53,690 nucleotides of DNA, taken from positions 261,691 to 315,380 of the forward strand of contig JAUJNY010000001.1 of assembly GCA_030447955.1 (NCBI GenBank). Reading direction: 5' to 3'. This DNA comes from Jiangellales bacterium (GTDB taxonomy: Bacteria > Actinomycetota > Actinomycetes > Jiangellales > Jiangellaceae). The notes below the pieces were generated by a model that searched no databases, was not told the origin of the DNA, and saw nothing but the letters and a program-made list of their open reading frames with translations. Made by a program: the position numbers and the translations under genes. This document shows, piece after piece, positions 27,925-36,852 of this stretch (position 1 is the first letter of the stretch; every line of letters starts with the position of its first letter).

Positions 27925-28113
27925 GTGCATCACCTTGTCGGGGCGGCCGAGATCGCCGAGCTGCTAGGGGTTAGTCGCCAACGGGTACACCAGATCGTCA
28001 ACCGTCCTGACTTCCCCCGACCTGCCGCCGTCCTCGCCGCTGGGCATATCTGGGAGCGCAAGGCCATCGAGGAGTGGGCGGAGCGGGCTGGACGCCGGCT
28101 GTGCGACGAGTAG
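27925..28113 (+). CDS. Small helix-turn-helix protein, AlpA/excisionase-like
   Basis: About 62 residues starting near MHHLVGAAEIAELLGVSRQR and continuing VHQIVNRPDFPRPAAVLAAG, HIWERKAIEEWAERAG. This is the MerR-like HTH used by AlpA-type regulators and excisionases (LLGVSRQRVHQIV is the recognition unit). In-frame GTG codons at 27871 and 27898 are alternative starts. On an integrase-bearing island it is a reasonable candidate for the recombination directionality factor, but that is inference. Confidence 0.7.
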   Translation: MHHLVGAAEIAELLGVSRQRVHQIVNRPDFPRPAAVLAAGHIWERKAIEEWAERAGRRLCDE

Positions 28114-28169
28114 CGCCTGGACCCCGGCCCGGTAACCGAGGGAGAAGCGGCTCGGGCGCGCGTCAACCC

Positions 28170-28700
28170 TCAACCCCCGCGGCGCCAGTCTGCCGCATGC
28201 GCGGCGGTCAGCCGCTGAGCAACGGCCTGGCCCGGCTCTTCGTTCTCGACCCGAATCACCTCGCAGTTGACCAGCTGGTCGAGCGGATCCAGACGGTTGA
28301 AGTAGAGGACCCTGTCTCGGCCGGCGCCGCAGCGGATCAGGTCGCGTTGTTCGTCGTTCTTGACGAACACGAAGTCCCGCCCCCGACCGAGCAGCAACTT
28401 GTCCGCCCCGCCTGCCAAGCCGGCGCCGTCAACTCGGGGTCCGCCCCGCCTGCTGCCGCCGGCGCCGTCTGGACCGCCGTACAGGCTGTCGTCACCGTCT
28501 CGGCCGAACAATATGTCCTCTCTGGGCCCGTTGGGCCCGCGTAGAGGACGTCGCGCTGCCGCCGCCGTCGATCACGCAGAAGTCGTTGTCACCTGGACCG
28601 CCGCATCTCATCGCCGTCGAAGGCTGTCGTCAGCTCGGTCGCCGCCGGTGCGGTGAAGGCGAATGCGGCCGCCGCGCAGGCCACGGTGTGTTCTCCTGGC
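28170..28700 (-). pseudogene. Secreted RTX-type calcium-binding protein, degraded
   Basis: The C-terminal part is in one frame (28511 to 28170): GRDGDDSLYGG, then LLLGRGRDFVFVKNDEQRDL and IRCGAGRDRVLYFNRLDPLD, the typical ending of actinobacterial hemolysin-type repeat proteins. Further upstream on the minus strand, in other frames, come EDILFG, DVLYAGPTG, GDNDFCVIDGGG and a signal-peptide-like VACAAAAFAFTAPAATELTT (about 28670-28615). At least two frameshifts are needed to join them. The region borders the mosaic block and could contain consensus errors. Confidence 0.6.
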
Positions 28701-28998
28701 GTCCCCCGTTGGGCCCATGCCGTAGAGGACGTCGCGGTCCCTCCGGCGCCCAGCAGCGCAAGTCCGGAGTTGCTTGCTTGCGCTGCGGCAGAAGTCGCGC
28801 GTCGTTCAGGTTCTGCCGCTGCCCCCGCTGCCGTCCGCGACGCCTATCCGTGTCACCAGCGCCAGGGCGCGCAACGCACGTCGCGGCGCGCGGCGAGGCA
28901 GCCAGCGTCCGTCGTCATCGGCCGTCGAAGCTCGTGCCACGCAGGTCGTCCGCGCCAGCGGCACAGGAGCACGAGAAGTGACGGAAAACGATGGGGAC
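28640..28998. other. Source segment of the mosaic; no intact gene
   Basis: Contains the signal-peptide region of the RTX remnant and, further right, GC-rich DNA with no intact gene. Many 10-25 base pieces of it recur in the same order at 29031-29700, for example GGCAGCCAGCGTCCGTCGTC and AAGTGACGGAAAACGATGG. Confidence 0.6.
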
Positions 28999-29030
28999 TA
29001 CTGAGCGGCCAGGTAGATCGCTGGCGCATC

Positions 29031-29878
29031 GGTGCGGTGAAGGCGAGCACTCGTAATGCGGCCGCCGCGCAGGCGACACGGTGTGTGTTCGCCGCATGGT
29101 CGCGTCCCTTGGGTGCTCTGATGTAGTCGCGGGTGGGGTCGATGTTCGCCGAGGCGGTGGGCGTTGATGACGCGGACGTGGAGGTCTTGGACGAGCAGCC
29201 TCCGGCGCGGCCGATGCCGATGTGATGCAGTGGCAAGTCCGGTAGTTGCTCGTCACGGTCGTGGGTGTCGCCGGCGCGGTTGCGCTGCGGCGACCGCGTA
29301 GTCGCGCGTCGTTGGTGGTTGTACTCTCCGGCACCCTGCCAACGTCAGCCCCCGCTGCTGGAAGCGTCCGCCGCACGCTTCTATCCGACGCCGCAGCTCG
29401 TGAACGTCACCAGCGCCACGGGCGGGTCGCCGTAGGCAAGCCGTGCTGGGCTGCGGTTCCGCTGAAGGTGGCAGCGGGCGCGGAACACTCTCGCGCCGCG
29501 CCACCCGCGGGCGTAACCCGGCAGCCAGCGTCCGTCGTCATGGTAGTGGGTGAAGTCACCTGCAGCAGGCAGCGAACCGCAGATCGGCTTCTTCGGCTCG
29601 ACGGAGGCGAGGAGTGCCGATGGTGGCCCCGCGCGCCCCCTCGGGGCACACCAGGCCCGGCACAGGAGCACGACGAAGTGACGGAAAACGATGGTAGGGG
29701 ACTACTGCACGCCGTAGCGGGCGGACCTCGGCGGGGGTCTGGTGCTCGACGATAAGTCAGCAGGCGCGCCTTCGACATCCTAGATGCGCCCCCATGTTCT
29801 GAGAGACGCATCGGATGTCCTGAGAGACCTGTCGCCGATGTCCTGAGAGACCTGTCGCCGATGTCCTGATGGAAGACA
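29031..29878. repeat. Interleaved mosaic of the IS481/tRNA segment and the 28640-28998 segment
   Basis: The block alternates every 10-40 bases between sequence from 19300-20699 (for example GCACTCGTAATGCG of the tRNA, GACGCGGACGTGGAGGTCTT, GTGCTGGGCTGCGGTTCCGC, CGGCGGGGGTCTGGTGCTCG) and sequence from 28640-28998 (for example AAGTCCGG.AGTTGCT, GTCGCGCGTCGTT, AAGTGACGGAAAACGATGG), both colinear. The final part (about 29800-29878) is a clean IS right end with a duplicated GAGAGACCTGTCGCCGATGT unit. No intact transposase can be read. A second IS copy at the island's right end is likely; the interleaving itself is best explained as misassembly. Confidence 0.7.
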
Positions 29879-29891
29879 CCACAGGCGGCTC
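29879..29891 (+). repeat. Right att site candidate (attR)
   Basis: CCACAGGCGGCTC, identical to the tRNA-Thr tail at 19340-19352, again directly after an IS right end. The sequence beyond (CAGGCATGACC) differs from that after 20714, so this is a separate junction and probably the right boundary of the island. Confidence 0.6.
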
Positions 29892-30050
29892 CAGGCATGA
29901 CCCCAAGTCCGCGCCCTTCTGAGGCTCGGAGCGGGCCGAGAAGGACCGAGTCGGCGTCGGTACGGGGCTAGTCCGCATGTGGTCCGCAGCTCGACGGGCT
30001 GCCAGTGCCGAGACAGCCGCGTCCAGCCGCTCGCCGACGGGCAGGACGGA
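29892..30050. other. Gap right of the island, no gene seen
   Basis: No supported gene. It lies between the att copy and the end of the broken PIN gene. Confidence 0.5.
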
Positions 30051-30415
30051 TCAGGCGACGGCGAGGTGTTCTGTCGGCTGTCCGGTGACCTCGGCGATGA
30101 GGCCGAAGTCCTTGTCGAAATGCACGACAGTGAGCCCGGCCAGCTCTGCCGTGGGGGCGGCGATGAGGTCGGGGACCGAGGGTGCGCGATGGCGCCCAAG
30201 GTCGGCGAGCAGCGTCTGTACCTCGATGGCGCGATCGTCGATCGCCGGGGTTTGGTACTCGACCGGCATCGACGCGAGGGGTGGTCGACGTACGGCAGAG
30301 CGGAGATCGGCCCCGATTTCGCGGAGTAGCCCACCTCCAACCGCGTCACGGTGCTGATCCGGACCAGGCCTCGCTCGAAACGGCCGGCCCACACGCCTGT
30401 CGATAGCCCTGATAG
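30051..30415 (-). pseudogene. VapC-like PIN toxin remnant, truncated and frameshifted
   Basis: The first frame reads [20 protein letters not shown] then VGYSAKSG; near 30300-30320 it switches to the frame reading [20 protein letters not shown], then [20 protein letters not shown] and [20 protein letters not shown]. These match the middle and end of PIN toxins (EVGYSARSG, DLIVAATAE, H.D.DF). The N-terminus with the first catalytic Asp is missing and there is no antitoxin gene beside it. Confidence 0.68.
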
Positions 30416-30433
30416 CGCCAGCGTAAGTGGGGC

Positions 30434-32608
30434 TTACATCCCGATGAATAGGTCGCCGGCGGCGTCGAGGAGCGACTCATCGCGGTGCAGGCACGCCAGG
30501 CGCAGCCGGCTCAGCGCCTCACAGCGACGCAGCAGTGGCGAATCGACCGGCGCGACGTCGGCGTAGCCGGCCAGCAGGGTCGCCACTGCCCCAGTGAGGT
30601 CAAGCCCGCTGCGCCGCGACAACAGACGCAGGTGAGCAAGCAGGTTGCCCAGGTCGAGCTCGGCCGGTCCCGCAGCGGCGTCGTCGAGGTCGAGCAGACC
30701 GACTCGCCCACCCAGCACTATCTGCTTTTCGTACAGGTCGCGGTGCACGACCGTCACTGCCTTCCACGGCTCGCTCAGGGAGGGCACGGCGCGTCGTACG
30801 GCATCGCCGATGGCAGCCGGAGCAGACGCCGCCCGTTGCAGCAGGGTGGCGATCTCGCGGTCGACGGTGTGGGCGCGCAGCTCGGCGGGGACCCGACCGC
30901 GGTGGGCGGCGTGCCAGGCACCGAGCGCCCGCCCCACGCGCGCGGACGCCGCCTGGTCACCGGCGAGCAGCGCCTCGCTGTACGGGACTCCCGGCACGTC
31001 CGTCAGCACCACGACGTGCCGCGCCTCGTCGCAAAGCAGCACGCGCGGCAGGACCGGCTCGGCCGCCTTGTGGTGGACAGCGCCGACCCGAGCGGCAACG
31101 ACCGGCGCGCGGTCAGAGGCGTACACCTTGACGATCGCCGTCCCGGCCGGACCGGTGGCGCGACTCGTACGGCGGCGGCCGGGCTTGTCCTTGAGGAGCT
31201 CAACGGTCAGTGGCTCGCCGAGCAGGTTGGCGAGCAGGTCGGCGGGTGAGACAGCCAACGGGTCGACGTCGGTAGGTCCCGCGCGAGCCCGCGGACCCAT
31301 GGGCGGTGGACCGGCGCGCAGCGTGAGCGGTGCCTCGACGCCGAGGGTGCCGACCTCGACGGCGGCGTCGAAGAGCGCACTCGCTCGACGAGTCCACTGC
31401 GGCGCGCACTGCCGGAACGGCTCGACGACCCGGCGCAGGAGCAGCGCGGCGGCGTGAACCGTGACGGCCTCCGGTGCGGGCACGCTGCGCTCGGTCACGT
31501 AGCCTTCGCGGACCCGCTGCAGCACCTCGTGTGGAGGCGGGCCGCCGCGTCCGCCGCGGATGACGTCGCCCGCGACGAGAGCTGCGAACAAGCTGGCCAG
31601 GTCAGTAGCTGCGTCGCCTTGTGCAGCCCGGTCGAGATCCAGCAGCGCGACACGGTCACGCCGGTCAGCGGAGTCCGTCCCCGTCACGACGACCTGGTCA
31701 GTGGAGAAGTCGCCGTGGACCACCACCGCCGGCTCGACAGGCAGCCGTGCTAGGCGCCCGGCCACGTCGTTTCCGAGTTGCGTGGCTGCGCGCGCCAGCT
31801 CGGGCAAAACGACGCCGACCTGCTGCGCCGCGGCGCGCACCGCGGCCGCCGCTGCGCCGGGGGCGTGCACCGGCAGACCGGCCACCGACCGCTGGTGCAG
31901 CGCGGCCAGCGCCCGACCGGAGTCGGCGAGCACGGTTGCAGATGCCGCCCCGTGCTCCAGCATCTCGTCGAGAGTGCGCCCCGGCAGGTATTCGACAGCG
32001 AGGACGCCGAGCGCCGGGTCGTCGGCCAGCAGGTGGGGCGTGCGAGGCGCTCCCTTCGCCAGCCCGCGCACCGCGGCCGCGGCGCGTGCGGCATCCGCGG
32101 GCCGGTAGGCGCGCAGCACGACCGCGGGGCCCTTGATGGGCTGCAGCAGGCCGACCCAGCGGCGCATCGGCTTGTAGCTCAAGGTCGACAGCCGGGCCGA
32201 CCGAACGTGGCGCAGGTCGGGCATCAGCTGTCGCAGCGCTCGACGCCGGCGCCGCGGGTCGTCGAGCACCGCGAGGAAGGGGAGGTCACGGTCGGCCGCG
32301 GCGGTGGCGGCGGCGAGCCCACGGGCCGCCTCGCTGGCGAGCATCGATCCGGGTGGCGCCTCGTCGGACATCTTCTCGACCTTGACGGCACCCACACCGT
32401 CGTATGCAGTGAGGAAGATGTCGAGAACACGGCTGTCCAGCTCGGCCGTTGCACCGAGCACGCAGCTGGTGCCCGGCTTGTAACGCAAGTAACGGCGCAC
32501 GACAGGCGCACCGACGAATTGCCGGACAGCATCGTCGTCGAGCAGCACGCCAAGGCCGGGCACGGCGGGGTCGCGCCGCACCAGCTCGGCGTCAGCCGGA
32601 GACAGCAT
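30434..32608 (-). CDS. Large two-domain phosphotransferase (APH/choline-kinase-like fold)
   Basis: About 724 residues with two kinase-like halves. The first has [14 protein letters not shown] and [20 protein letters not shown]; the second has [20 protein letters not shown] and [20 protein letters not shown]. These are the catalytic H-x-D-x-x-x-x-Q/N and D-x-D motifs of aminoglycoside-phosphotransferase-like enzymes. The substrate is probably a sugar or glycolipid given the glycosyltransferase operon; antibiotic resistance is not indicated. ATG 32608 is chosen, overlapping the ABC transporter gene by 17 bases. Last gene of the operon. Confidence 0.82.
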   Translation of the reverse strand: MLSPADAELVRRDPAVPGLGVLLDDDAVRQFVGAPVVRRYLRYKPGTSCVLGATAELDSRVLDIFLTAYDGVGAVKVEKMSDEAPPGSMLASEAARGLAAATAAADRDLPFLAVLDDPRRRRRALRQLMPDLRHVRSARLSTLSYKPMRRWVGLLQPIKGPAVVLRAYRPADAARAAAAVRGLAKGAPRTPHLLADDPALGVLAVEYLPGRTLDEMLEHGAASATVLADSGRALAALHQRSVAGLPVHAPGAAAAAVRAAAQQVGVVLPELARAATQLGNDVAGRLARLPVEPAVVVHGDFSTDQVVVTGTDSADRRDRVALLDLDRAAQGDAATDLASLFAALVAGDVIRGGRGGPPPHEVLQRVREGYVTERSVPAPEAVTVHAAALLLRRVVEPFRQCAPQWTRRASALFDAAVEVGTLGVEAPLTLRAGPPPMGPRARAGPTDVDPLAVSPADLLANLLGEPLTVELLKDKPGRRRTSRATGPAGTAIVKVYASDRAPVVAARVGAVHHKAAEPVLPRVLLCDEARHVVVLTDVPGVPYSEALLAGDQAASARVGRALGAWHAAHRGRVPAELRAHTVDREIATLLQRAASAPAAIGDAVRRAVPSLSEPWKAVTVVHRDLYEKQIVLGGRVGLLDLDDAAAGPAELDLGNLLAHLRLLSRRSGLDLTGAVATLLAGYADVAPVDSPLLRRCEALSRLRLACLHRDESLLDAAGDLFIGM

Positions 32609-34394
32609 GTGAGACCTCGCGCGTACGCGGGTGGCGCACGGGGACCCGCCGGCCGCCGCGCAGCAGCTGGTCGGCGACGATGACGCCACCCTCCAGCGTC
32701 ACCATGCGGTCGGCGTCGCTCGCCGCCTGCAGGTCGTGCGTGATGATGAAGGTTGTCCGGCCCTCGGTGAGCCGCCGCAGCGCAGCGACGACCTCCCGCT
32801 CGGTGTCATCGTCAAGACCGGTGAGCGCCTCGTCGAGGACGACGATTGGGGCGTTGCGGATCGCCGCGCGCGCGATCGCGATGCGCTGTCGCTCACCTCC
32901 CGACAGGGTTGCGCCGCGCTCGCCGACCACGGTGTCGTACCCACCGGGAAGGCGGTCGATGAAGTCGGCGGCCGCAGCGAGCCGAGCGGCCGCCTCGACC
33001 TCGTCATCGGTCGCGTCCGGACGGCCAGACGTGATGTTGTCGCGCAGCGTGCCGGCAAACAGCACGCTCTCCTGCAAGACGATGGAGACCTGGCGGCGCA
33101 CGGAGGCGACGGTGAGGTCCCGGATGTCGTGGCCGTCGAGGAGCACGCGTCCCTGCTCGGGGTCGCGTAGTCGGGTGAGCAGTGACACCAGCGTCGACTT
33201 GCCGGCGCCCGACGTGCCGACTACGGCGACCCGCTCACCGGGCCGGACGCTGAGGTCCAGGCCGCGCAGCACCGGCTGGCCGGGGGAGTAGGACAGCCAC
33301 ACGCCCTCGAAGCGGACGTCACCCCGCAGCGGCGGCGCCGGCCGCGCCCACCTGTGATCGACGATGTCAGGCCGCATGTCGAGGATGTCGACGATGCGCT
33401 CCCCGGATGCACCGGCCTTCGCCAGCCGGCCGGTGTACTTGGCGAGGTCGCGTACCGGCTTGAGACCGGTCTTGAGGTAGGTGAGGAAGACGACCAGCTC
33501 GCCCGGTGTCAGGGCACCGGCAAGGACGCGTCGCGCGCCGACGTACAGCACGAGCGCGGTCGCGAGCCCGACGAGGACGTCGGTCTTGCGCTCGAGCCCG
33601 GCCGACAGCTTCTTGGCCTTCACCCCGTCCTTGAGGCTCTTGGCGTTGCTGCCGCCGAAGCGGCGCTGCATCCGCTCCTCCAGCGAGTACGCCTGCACCA
33701 CCTGCATCGAGCCGAGCGACTCGGTGGCGAGAGCGGCCAGCGCGCCCTCGGCCTCGCGCTGGCTGCGTGACACGCTCGAGATCCGGCGGGTGAGCCGGAC
33801 GCTGGTGACCAGGAAGGCAGGAACAATCAGCAGGACGAGCAGCGCGAGCTGCCAGTCGAGCACCGCGACGACGGCGAGCATCCCGGCGAGGGTCACGACG
33901 TTGCCGACCAGTGGCAGGGCGGCGGTCACCGTGACCTCCTGCAGCCGCCCGACATCGCCGGTCACCCGGGTCACAAGGTCGCCTGTGGGAGCTTTGTCGT
34001 GGAACGACATCGACAGGGTGTGCAGGTGTCCGTACAACTCGGCCCGCACCCGGGTCAGCACCCGGTTGCCCGCCAGCGCGAACAGCACCGTCATGACGTA
34101 CGACGCGAGCGCCCGCAGGGCCACCACGGCGACCAGGACAACCGTCGCGACGACGATCACCGTCCCGAGCGCGGCCGGCTGTGCGACGCGCAGGTCGGCT
34201 CCGGCAGCGGCGATGACGGCGTCGAGCACGTACTTCAATGGCCAAGGCTCGAGCAGCCGCAGCGCCACCTCAGCGAACAGTGCGACGGTGCCGCCGAGCA
34301 GCAACCGGCGCTGCTGGCGCAGGTGCGGACGGAACCTGCGCACGGTCCGCCGGAGTCCGGGAGCGGCCTCACGCAGCGTCGCCTGTGCGGCCAT
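32592..34394 (-). CDS. ABC transporter, fused permease and ATPase (ABCB/MsbA type)
   Basis: A 600-residue half-transporter: six membrane segments in residues about 30-315, then the nucleotide-binding domain with Walker A GTSGAGKST (393-401), signature LSGGERQ (498-504) and Walker B VVLDEALTGLD (518-528). It would work as a homodimer, probably exporting a lipid-linked or glycosylated product of the enzymes encoded beside it. ATG 34394 overlaps the upstream stop by one base (TGATG). Confidence 0.92.
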   Translation of the reverse strand: MAAQATLREAAPGLRRTVRRFRPHLRQQRRLLLGGTVALFAEVALRLLEPWPLKYVLDAVIAAAGADLRVAQPAALGTVIVVATVVLVAVVALRALASYVMTVLFALAGNRVLTRVRAELYGHLHTLSMSFHDKAPTGDLVTRVTGDVGRLQEVTVTAALPLVGNVVTLAGMLAVVAVLDWQLALLVLLIVPAFLVTSVRLTRRISSVSRSQREAEGALAALATESLGSMQVVQAYSLEERMQRRFGGSNAKSLKDGVKAKKLSAGLERKTDVLVGLATALVLYVGARRVLAGALTPGELVVFLTYLKTGLKPVRDLAKYTGRLAKAGASGERIVDILDMRPDIVDHRWARPAPPLRGDVRFEGVWLSYSPGQPVLRGLDLSVRPGERVAVVGTSGAGKSTLVSLLTRLRDPEQGRVLLDGHDIRDLTVASVRRQVSIVLQESVLFAGTLRDNITSGRPDATDDEVEAAARLAAAADFIDRLPGGYDTVVGERGATLSGGERQRIAIARAAIRNAPIVVLDEALTGLDDDTEREVVAALRRLTEGRTTFIITHDLQAASDADRMVTLEGGVIVADQLLRGGRRVPVRHPRTREVSHAVSG

Positions 34395-35584
34395 CAGACG
34401 GCCACCCTCGACCAGTCGAGCTCCTGAGCGACCAACGACAGCACGCGGTCCACAACGCTGTCCCAGCTGTGCTGTTGCACGGCGGCCGCCCGCGCGGCCG
34501 AGCGCAGCTTGCTCCGGCGGTCCGCATCCGCGCTCAAGGCCGCGATCGCTGTGGCGAGCGCGGCGCTGCTGCCCGGCTCTACGAGGACGCCGAGCCGCCC
34601 GTCGTCGAGCGCACGGCGGACCTGTCCGACCCGGCTGGCCACGACCGGGAGGCCGGCAGCGAGGTACTCATAGACCTTCAAGGGCGAGAAGTAGAAGGGC
34701 TTCAGCGCCGGATACGGGGCTACCGCGATGTCCATGCGATGCAGCTGCGCGGGCACGTCGGCGGGCGCGACGACACCGGCGAACTCGACGTGGTGGGCAA
34801 CCCCGAGGTCGGCTGCGCGGGCGCGCAGGGCCGGCGCTTCGGGGCCGTCGCCCACAAGTAGCAGGCGATGACCGCCCGGGTCGGCGCCGTCCAACTGGGC
34901 GAGCGCGTCGACGAGCGTCTCGACGCCGTGCCAGGGCTTGAGCGTGCCGACGAAGCCGATCGTGATCGGTCGAGCACCGGAGGGGGCTACCGGCACGGGG
35001 GAGGGAGTGATGTTGGCGACGTCTACCCCGTTGGCCACCACATGCACCCGGTCAGGACGCTGCGACCGCGTACGGGCCCACACGGCGACCTCGTCGCTCA
35101 CGCACACCGACGCGGTGGCCGCTGACAACGCCGCGACGGCGACTTCCTCTGCGGCCGGGCGGCCGACGAGGGTGCGGTGAGCCGCCTGCTCGTCGACGAG
35201 CGGCGCGTTGACCTCGAGCACGCACGGCACCCGCATTCCGGCGGCCCACGCTGTCGCGCTGCGTCCCCACAGCGAGTAGCGCTCGTAGACGAGGTCGAGC
35301 GGCACGGTCGCGGCGAGTTCACTCAGGATCGCTGGCACGGCGCTGTCGCTGTCCCTGGCTGCCTGCTCGCGCTCGGCAGGGCCGCCCTTGGGTATCTGCG
35401 GGAGGGCGTGTAGGCGGAGCTTCCGGAGATCGTCAGGTGCGGGGCCGCCCATGCGGGGTGCAAGCACGTGCACCTCGGCTCCGCGTGCGACGAGCACCCG
35501 GAGCACAGCCTGGACGTGCACCGACGCGCCCTTGCTGCCGAACACTGGGACCCCAGGGTCGCCGCACACGTAGGCGACCCTCAT
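34394..35584 (-). CDS. Glycosyltransferase family 4 (GT-B fold)
   Basis: 396 residues. N-terminal acceptor domain starts MRVAYVCGDPGVPVFGSKGA; the donor domain begins near ITIGFVGTLKPWHGVETLVD and contains HRLLLVGDGPEAPALRARA and SPLKVYEYLAAGLPVVASRV, the E-x7-E-type nucleotide-sugar site. Sugar and acceptor are unknown. ATG 35584 overlaps the stop of the upstream glycosyltransferase (ATGA). Confidence 0.9.
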   Translation of the reverse strand: MRVAYVCGDPGVPVFGSKGASVHVQAVLRVLVARGAEVHVLAPRMGGPAPDDLRKLRLHALPQIPKGGPAEREQAARDSDSAVPAILSELAATVPLDLVYERYSLWGRSATAWAAGMRVPCVLEVNAPLVDEQAAHRTLVGRPAAEEVAVAALSAATASVCVSDEVAVWARTRSQRPDRVHVVANGVDVANITPSPVPVAPSGARPITIGFVGTLKPWHGVETLVDALAQLDGADPGGHRLLLVGDGPEAPALRARAADLGVAHHVEFAGVVAPADVPAQLHRMDIAVAPYPALKPFYFSPLKVYEYLAAGLPVVASRVGQVRRALDDGRLGVLVEPGSSAALATAIAALSADADRRSKLRSAARAAAVQQHSWDSVVDRVLSLVAQELDWSRVAV

Positions 35585-36852
35585 CTGCTCGCTCCCGAGC
35601 CGCTGAGCGCCGGTGATCCCTCTGCGACGTGCGCACTCACCAGCTGCGGCGCCACGCGGCCGAACAGGCGTTGCAGCGCCGCGGCAGCGCGTACGACGTC
35701 GAACTCCTTCTCCACCAGGGCACGCGCCTGCTCGGCGAGCCGTACGCGAAGCGCCGCGTCGTCGAGCAGCCGGCCGAGTGCGTACGCGAGCGCAGCGGGA
35801 CTCGACTCGGGCACGAGCAGACCTGTCTGTCCGTCCCGGACGACCTCGGGGATGCCGGTGACCGGCGTGGCGACGCACGGGGTCCCGAGGGCCATCGCTT
35901 CGAGCAATACGGTCGGCAGACCGTCGCGGTTGCCGTCGCTGCCGACAACGCACGGAGCCGCGAGGACGGCGGCGCGTGACACCACCTCGCGCACCTGACC
36001 CTGGGGCAGCGCCCCCGGCATGCGGACGACGTCTTGCAGGCTTCGCGCCCGGATCTGCCCGCGCAGCTCGGGCTCGAGCGGTCCGGTGCCGACCAAGTCG
36101 ACGTGTAGAGCCCGGCCGTCGGCCACGAGCAGCCCGACGGCGTCCACCAGGTCGTCGAATCCTTTTTTCTCGACCAGTCTGCCGACCGCGGCGATGACGG
36201 GTGGGCGGTCCGCGGGCGACGAGTAGGTGAACCGGTCGAGGTCGAGGCCGTTGTAGACCCGCGTGACGACGTGGGCGGCCTCGCCGTACGCATCGCGAAG
36301 GAAGGCGAGGTTGTAGTCGCTAACGGTCACGACGGCCGAGGCGTCGGTGAGCTTGCGCGCGACGTCGGCGACGTCGACGGACTCGTGAAAGATGTCCTTG
36401 GCATGCGCGGTGAAGCTGAACGGCACGCCGGTAAGCAGCGAGGCGAGCCGGGCCACCGTGGTCGCGACCGAGGCGAAGTGGGCGTGCAGGTGCGTGATCC
36501 CGCGTGCGCGCACCAGACGGGCCAGCTCGATCGCCTGCACCGCGTCTTCGACGGGGACCTCGAGCAGCTCGTCGAGGCAGTCGCCCAGTGGGGGCAGGTC
36601 CTCGCGCGCTCCGGCCAGCGAAGCCCAGACGGCGCCGGCCCCGAGCCCGGAGTGGCGCAGGTAGCTCACCGGCGCCTTGACCTGCGCGAGCGACTCGTGA
36701 AAACGACCGTCGGAAGGAGGGCGCAGTGAGAAGATCTCGACCTGCGTTCCCGCCGCCTCGGCCGCCAGCACCTCGTTGACGATGAAGGTCTCGGAGAACC
36801 GCGGATACATTTTCAGGACGTAGCCCACGCGCACCTGGTCAGACGGCGACAT
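35581..36852 (-). CDS. Glycosyltransferase family 4, exopolysaccharide type
   Basis: About 423 residues starting MSPSDQVRVGYVLKMYPRFS (an ETFI motif follows, as in WcaL/AmsK-like enzymes). It shows THLHAHFASVATTVARLASL, FSFTAHAKDIF, VIAAVGRLVEKKGFDDLVDA, GSDGNRDGLPTVLLEAMALG and TPVTGIPEVVRDGQTGLLVP, the standard GT4 features. The next start at 35584 overlaps its stop. ATG 36852 overlaps the upstream gene by 14 bases; an in-frame start at 36903 would overlap more. Confidence 0.9.
   Translation of the reverse strand: MSPSDQVRVGYVLKMYPRFSETFIVNEVLAAEAAGTQVEIFSLRPPSDGRFHESLAQVKAPVSYLRHSGLGAGAVWASLAGAREDLPPLGDCLDELLEVPVEDAVQAIELARLVRARGITHLHAHFASVATTVARLASLLTGVPFSFTAHAKDIFHESVDVADVARKLTDASAVVTVSDYNLAFLRDAYGEAAHVVTRVYNGLDLDRFTYSSPADRPPVIAAVGRLVEKKGFDDLVDAVGLLVADGRALHVDLVGTGPLEPELRGQIRARSLQDVVRMPGALPQGQVREVVSRAAVLAAPCVVGSDGNRDGLPTVLLEAMALGTPCVATPVTGIPEVVRDGQTGLLVPESSPAALAYALGRLLDDAALRVRLAEQARALVEKEFDVVRAAAALQRLFGRVAPQLVSAHVAEGSPALSGSGASR

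Larger units (their letters stand above)
19340..29892. mobile_element. Integrated genomic island at tRNA-Thr (about 10.5 kb)
   Basis: Bounded by the tRNA-Thr 3' end (CCACAGGCGGCTC at 19340-19352) and a copy of the same 13 bases at 29879-29891. A tyrosine integrase lies next to the tRNA on the minus strand, the classic layout, now separated from it by an IS481-type insertion. Cargo: phage tape-measure fragment, small unknown genes, Fic protein, AbrB/PIN toxin-antitoxin, interrupted HEPN-like gene, DUF6907-like gene, HTH gene, RTX remnant. Few structural phage genes remain, so it is a degraded prophage or integrative element. The right end lies beside a probably misassembled block, so that boundary is less secure. 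Confidence 0.7.

Noticed and set aside
29047..29060. Second copy of the tRNA-Thr anticodon arm (GCACTCGTAATGCG)
   Set aside because: No acceptor, D- or T-arm around it; it is part of the interleaved mosaic, not a tRNA gene.
30434..32608. Calling the APH-fold protein an aminoglycoside resistance enzyme
   Set aside because: It has two domains, is far longer than resistance APHs and is embedded in a glycosyltransferase/exporter operon.
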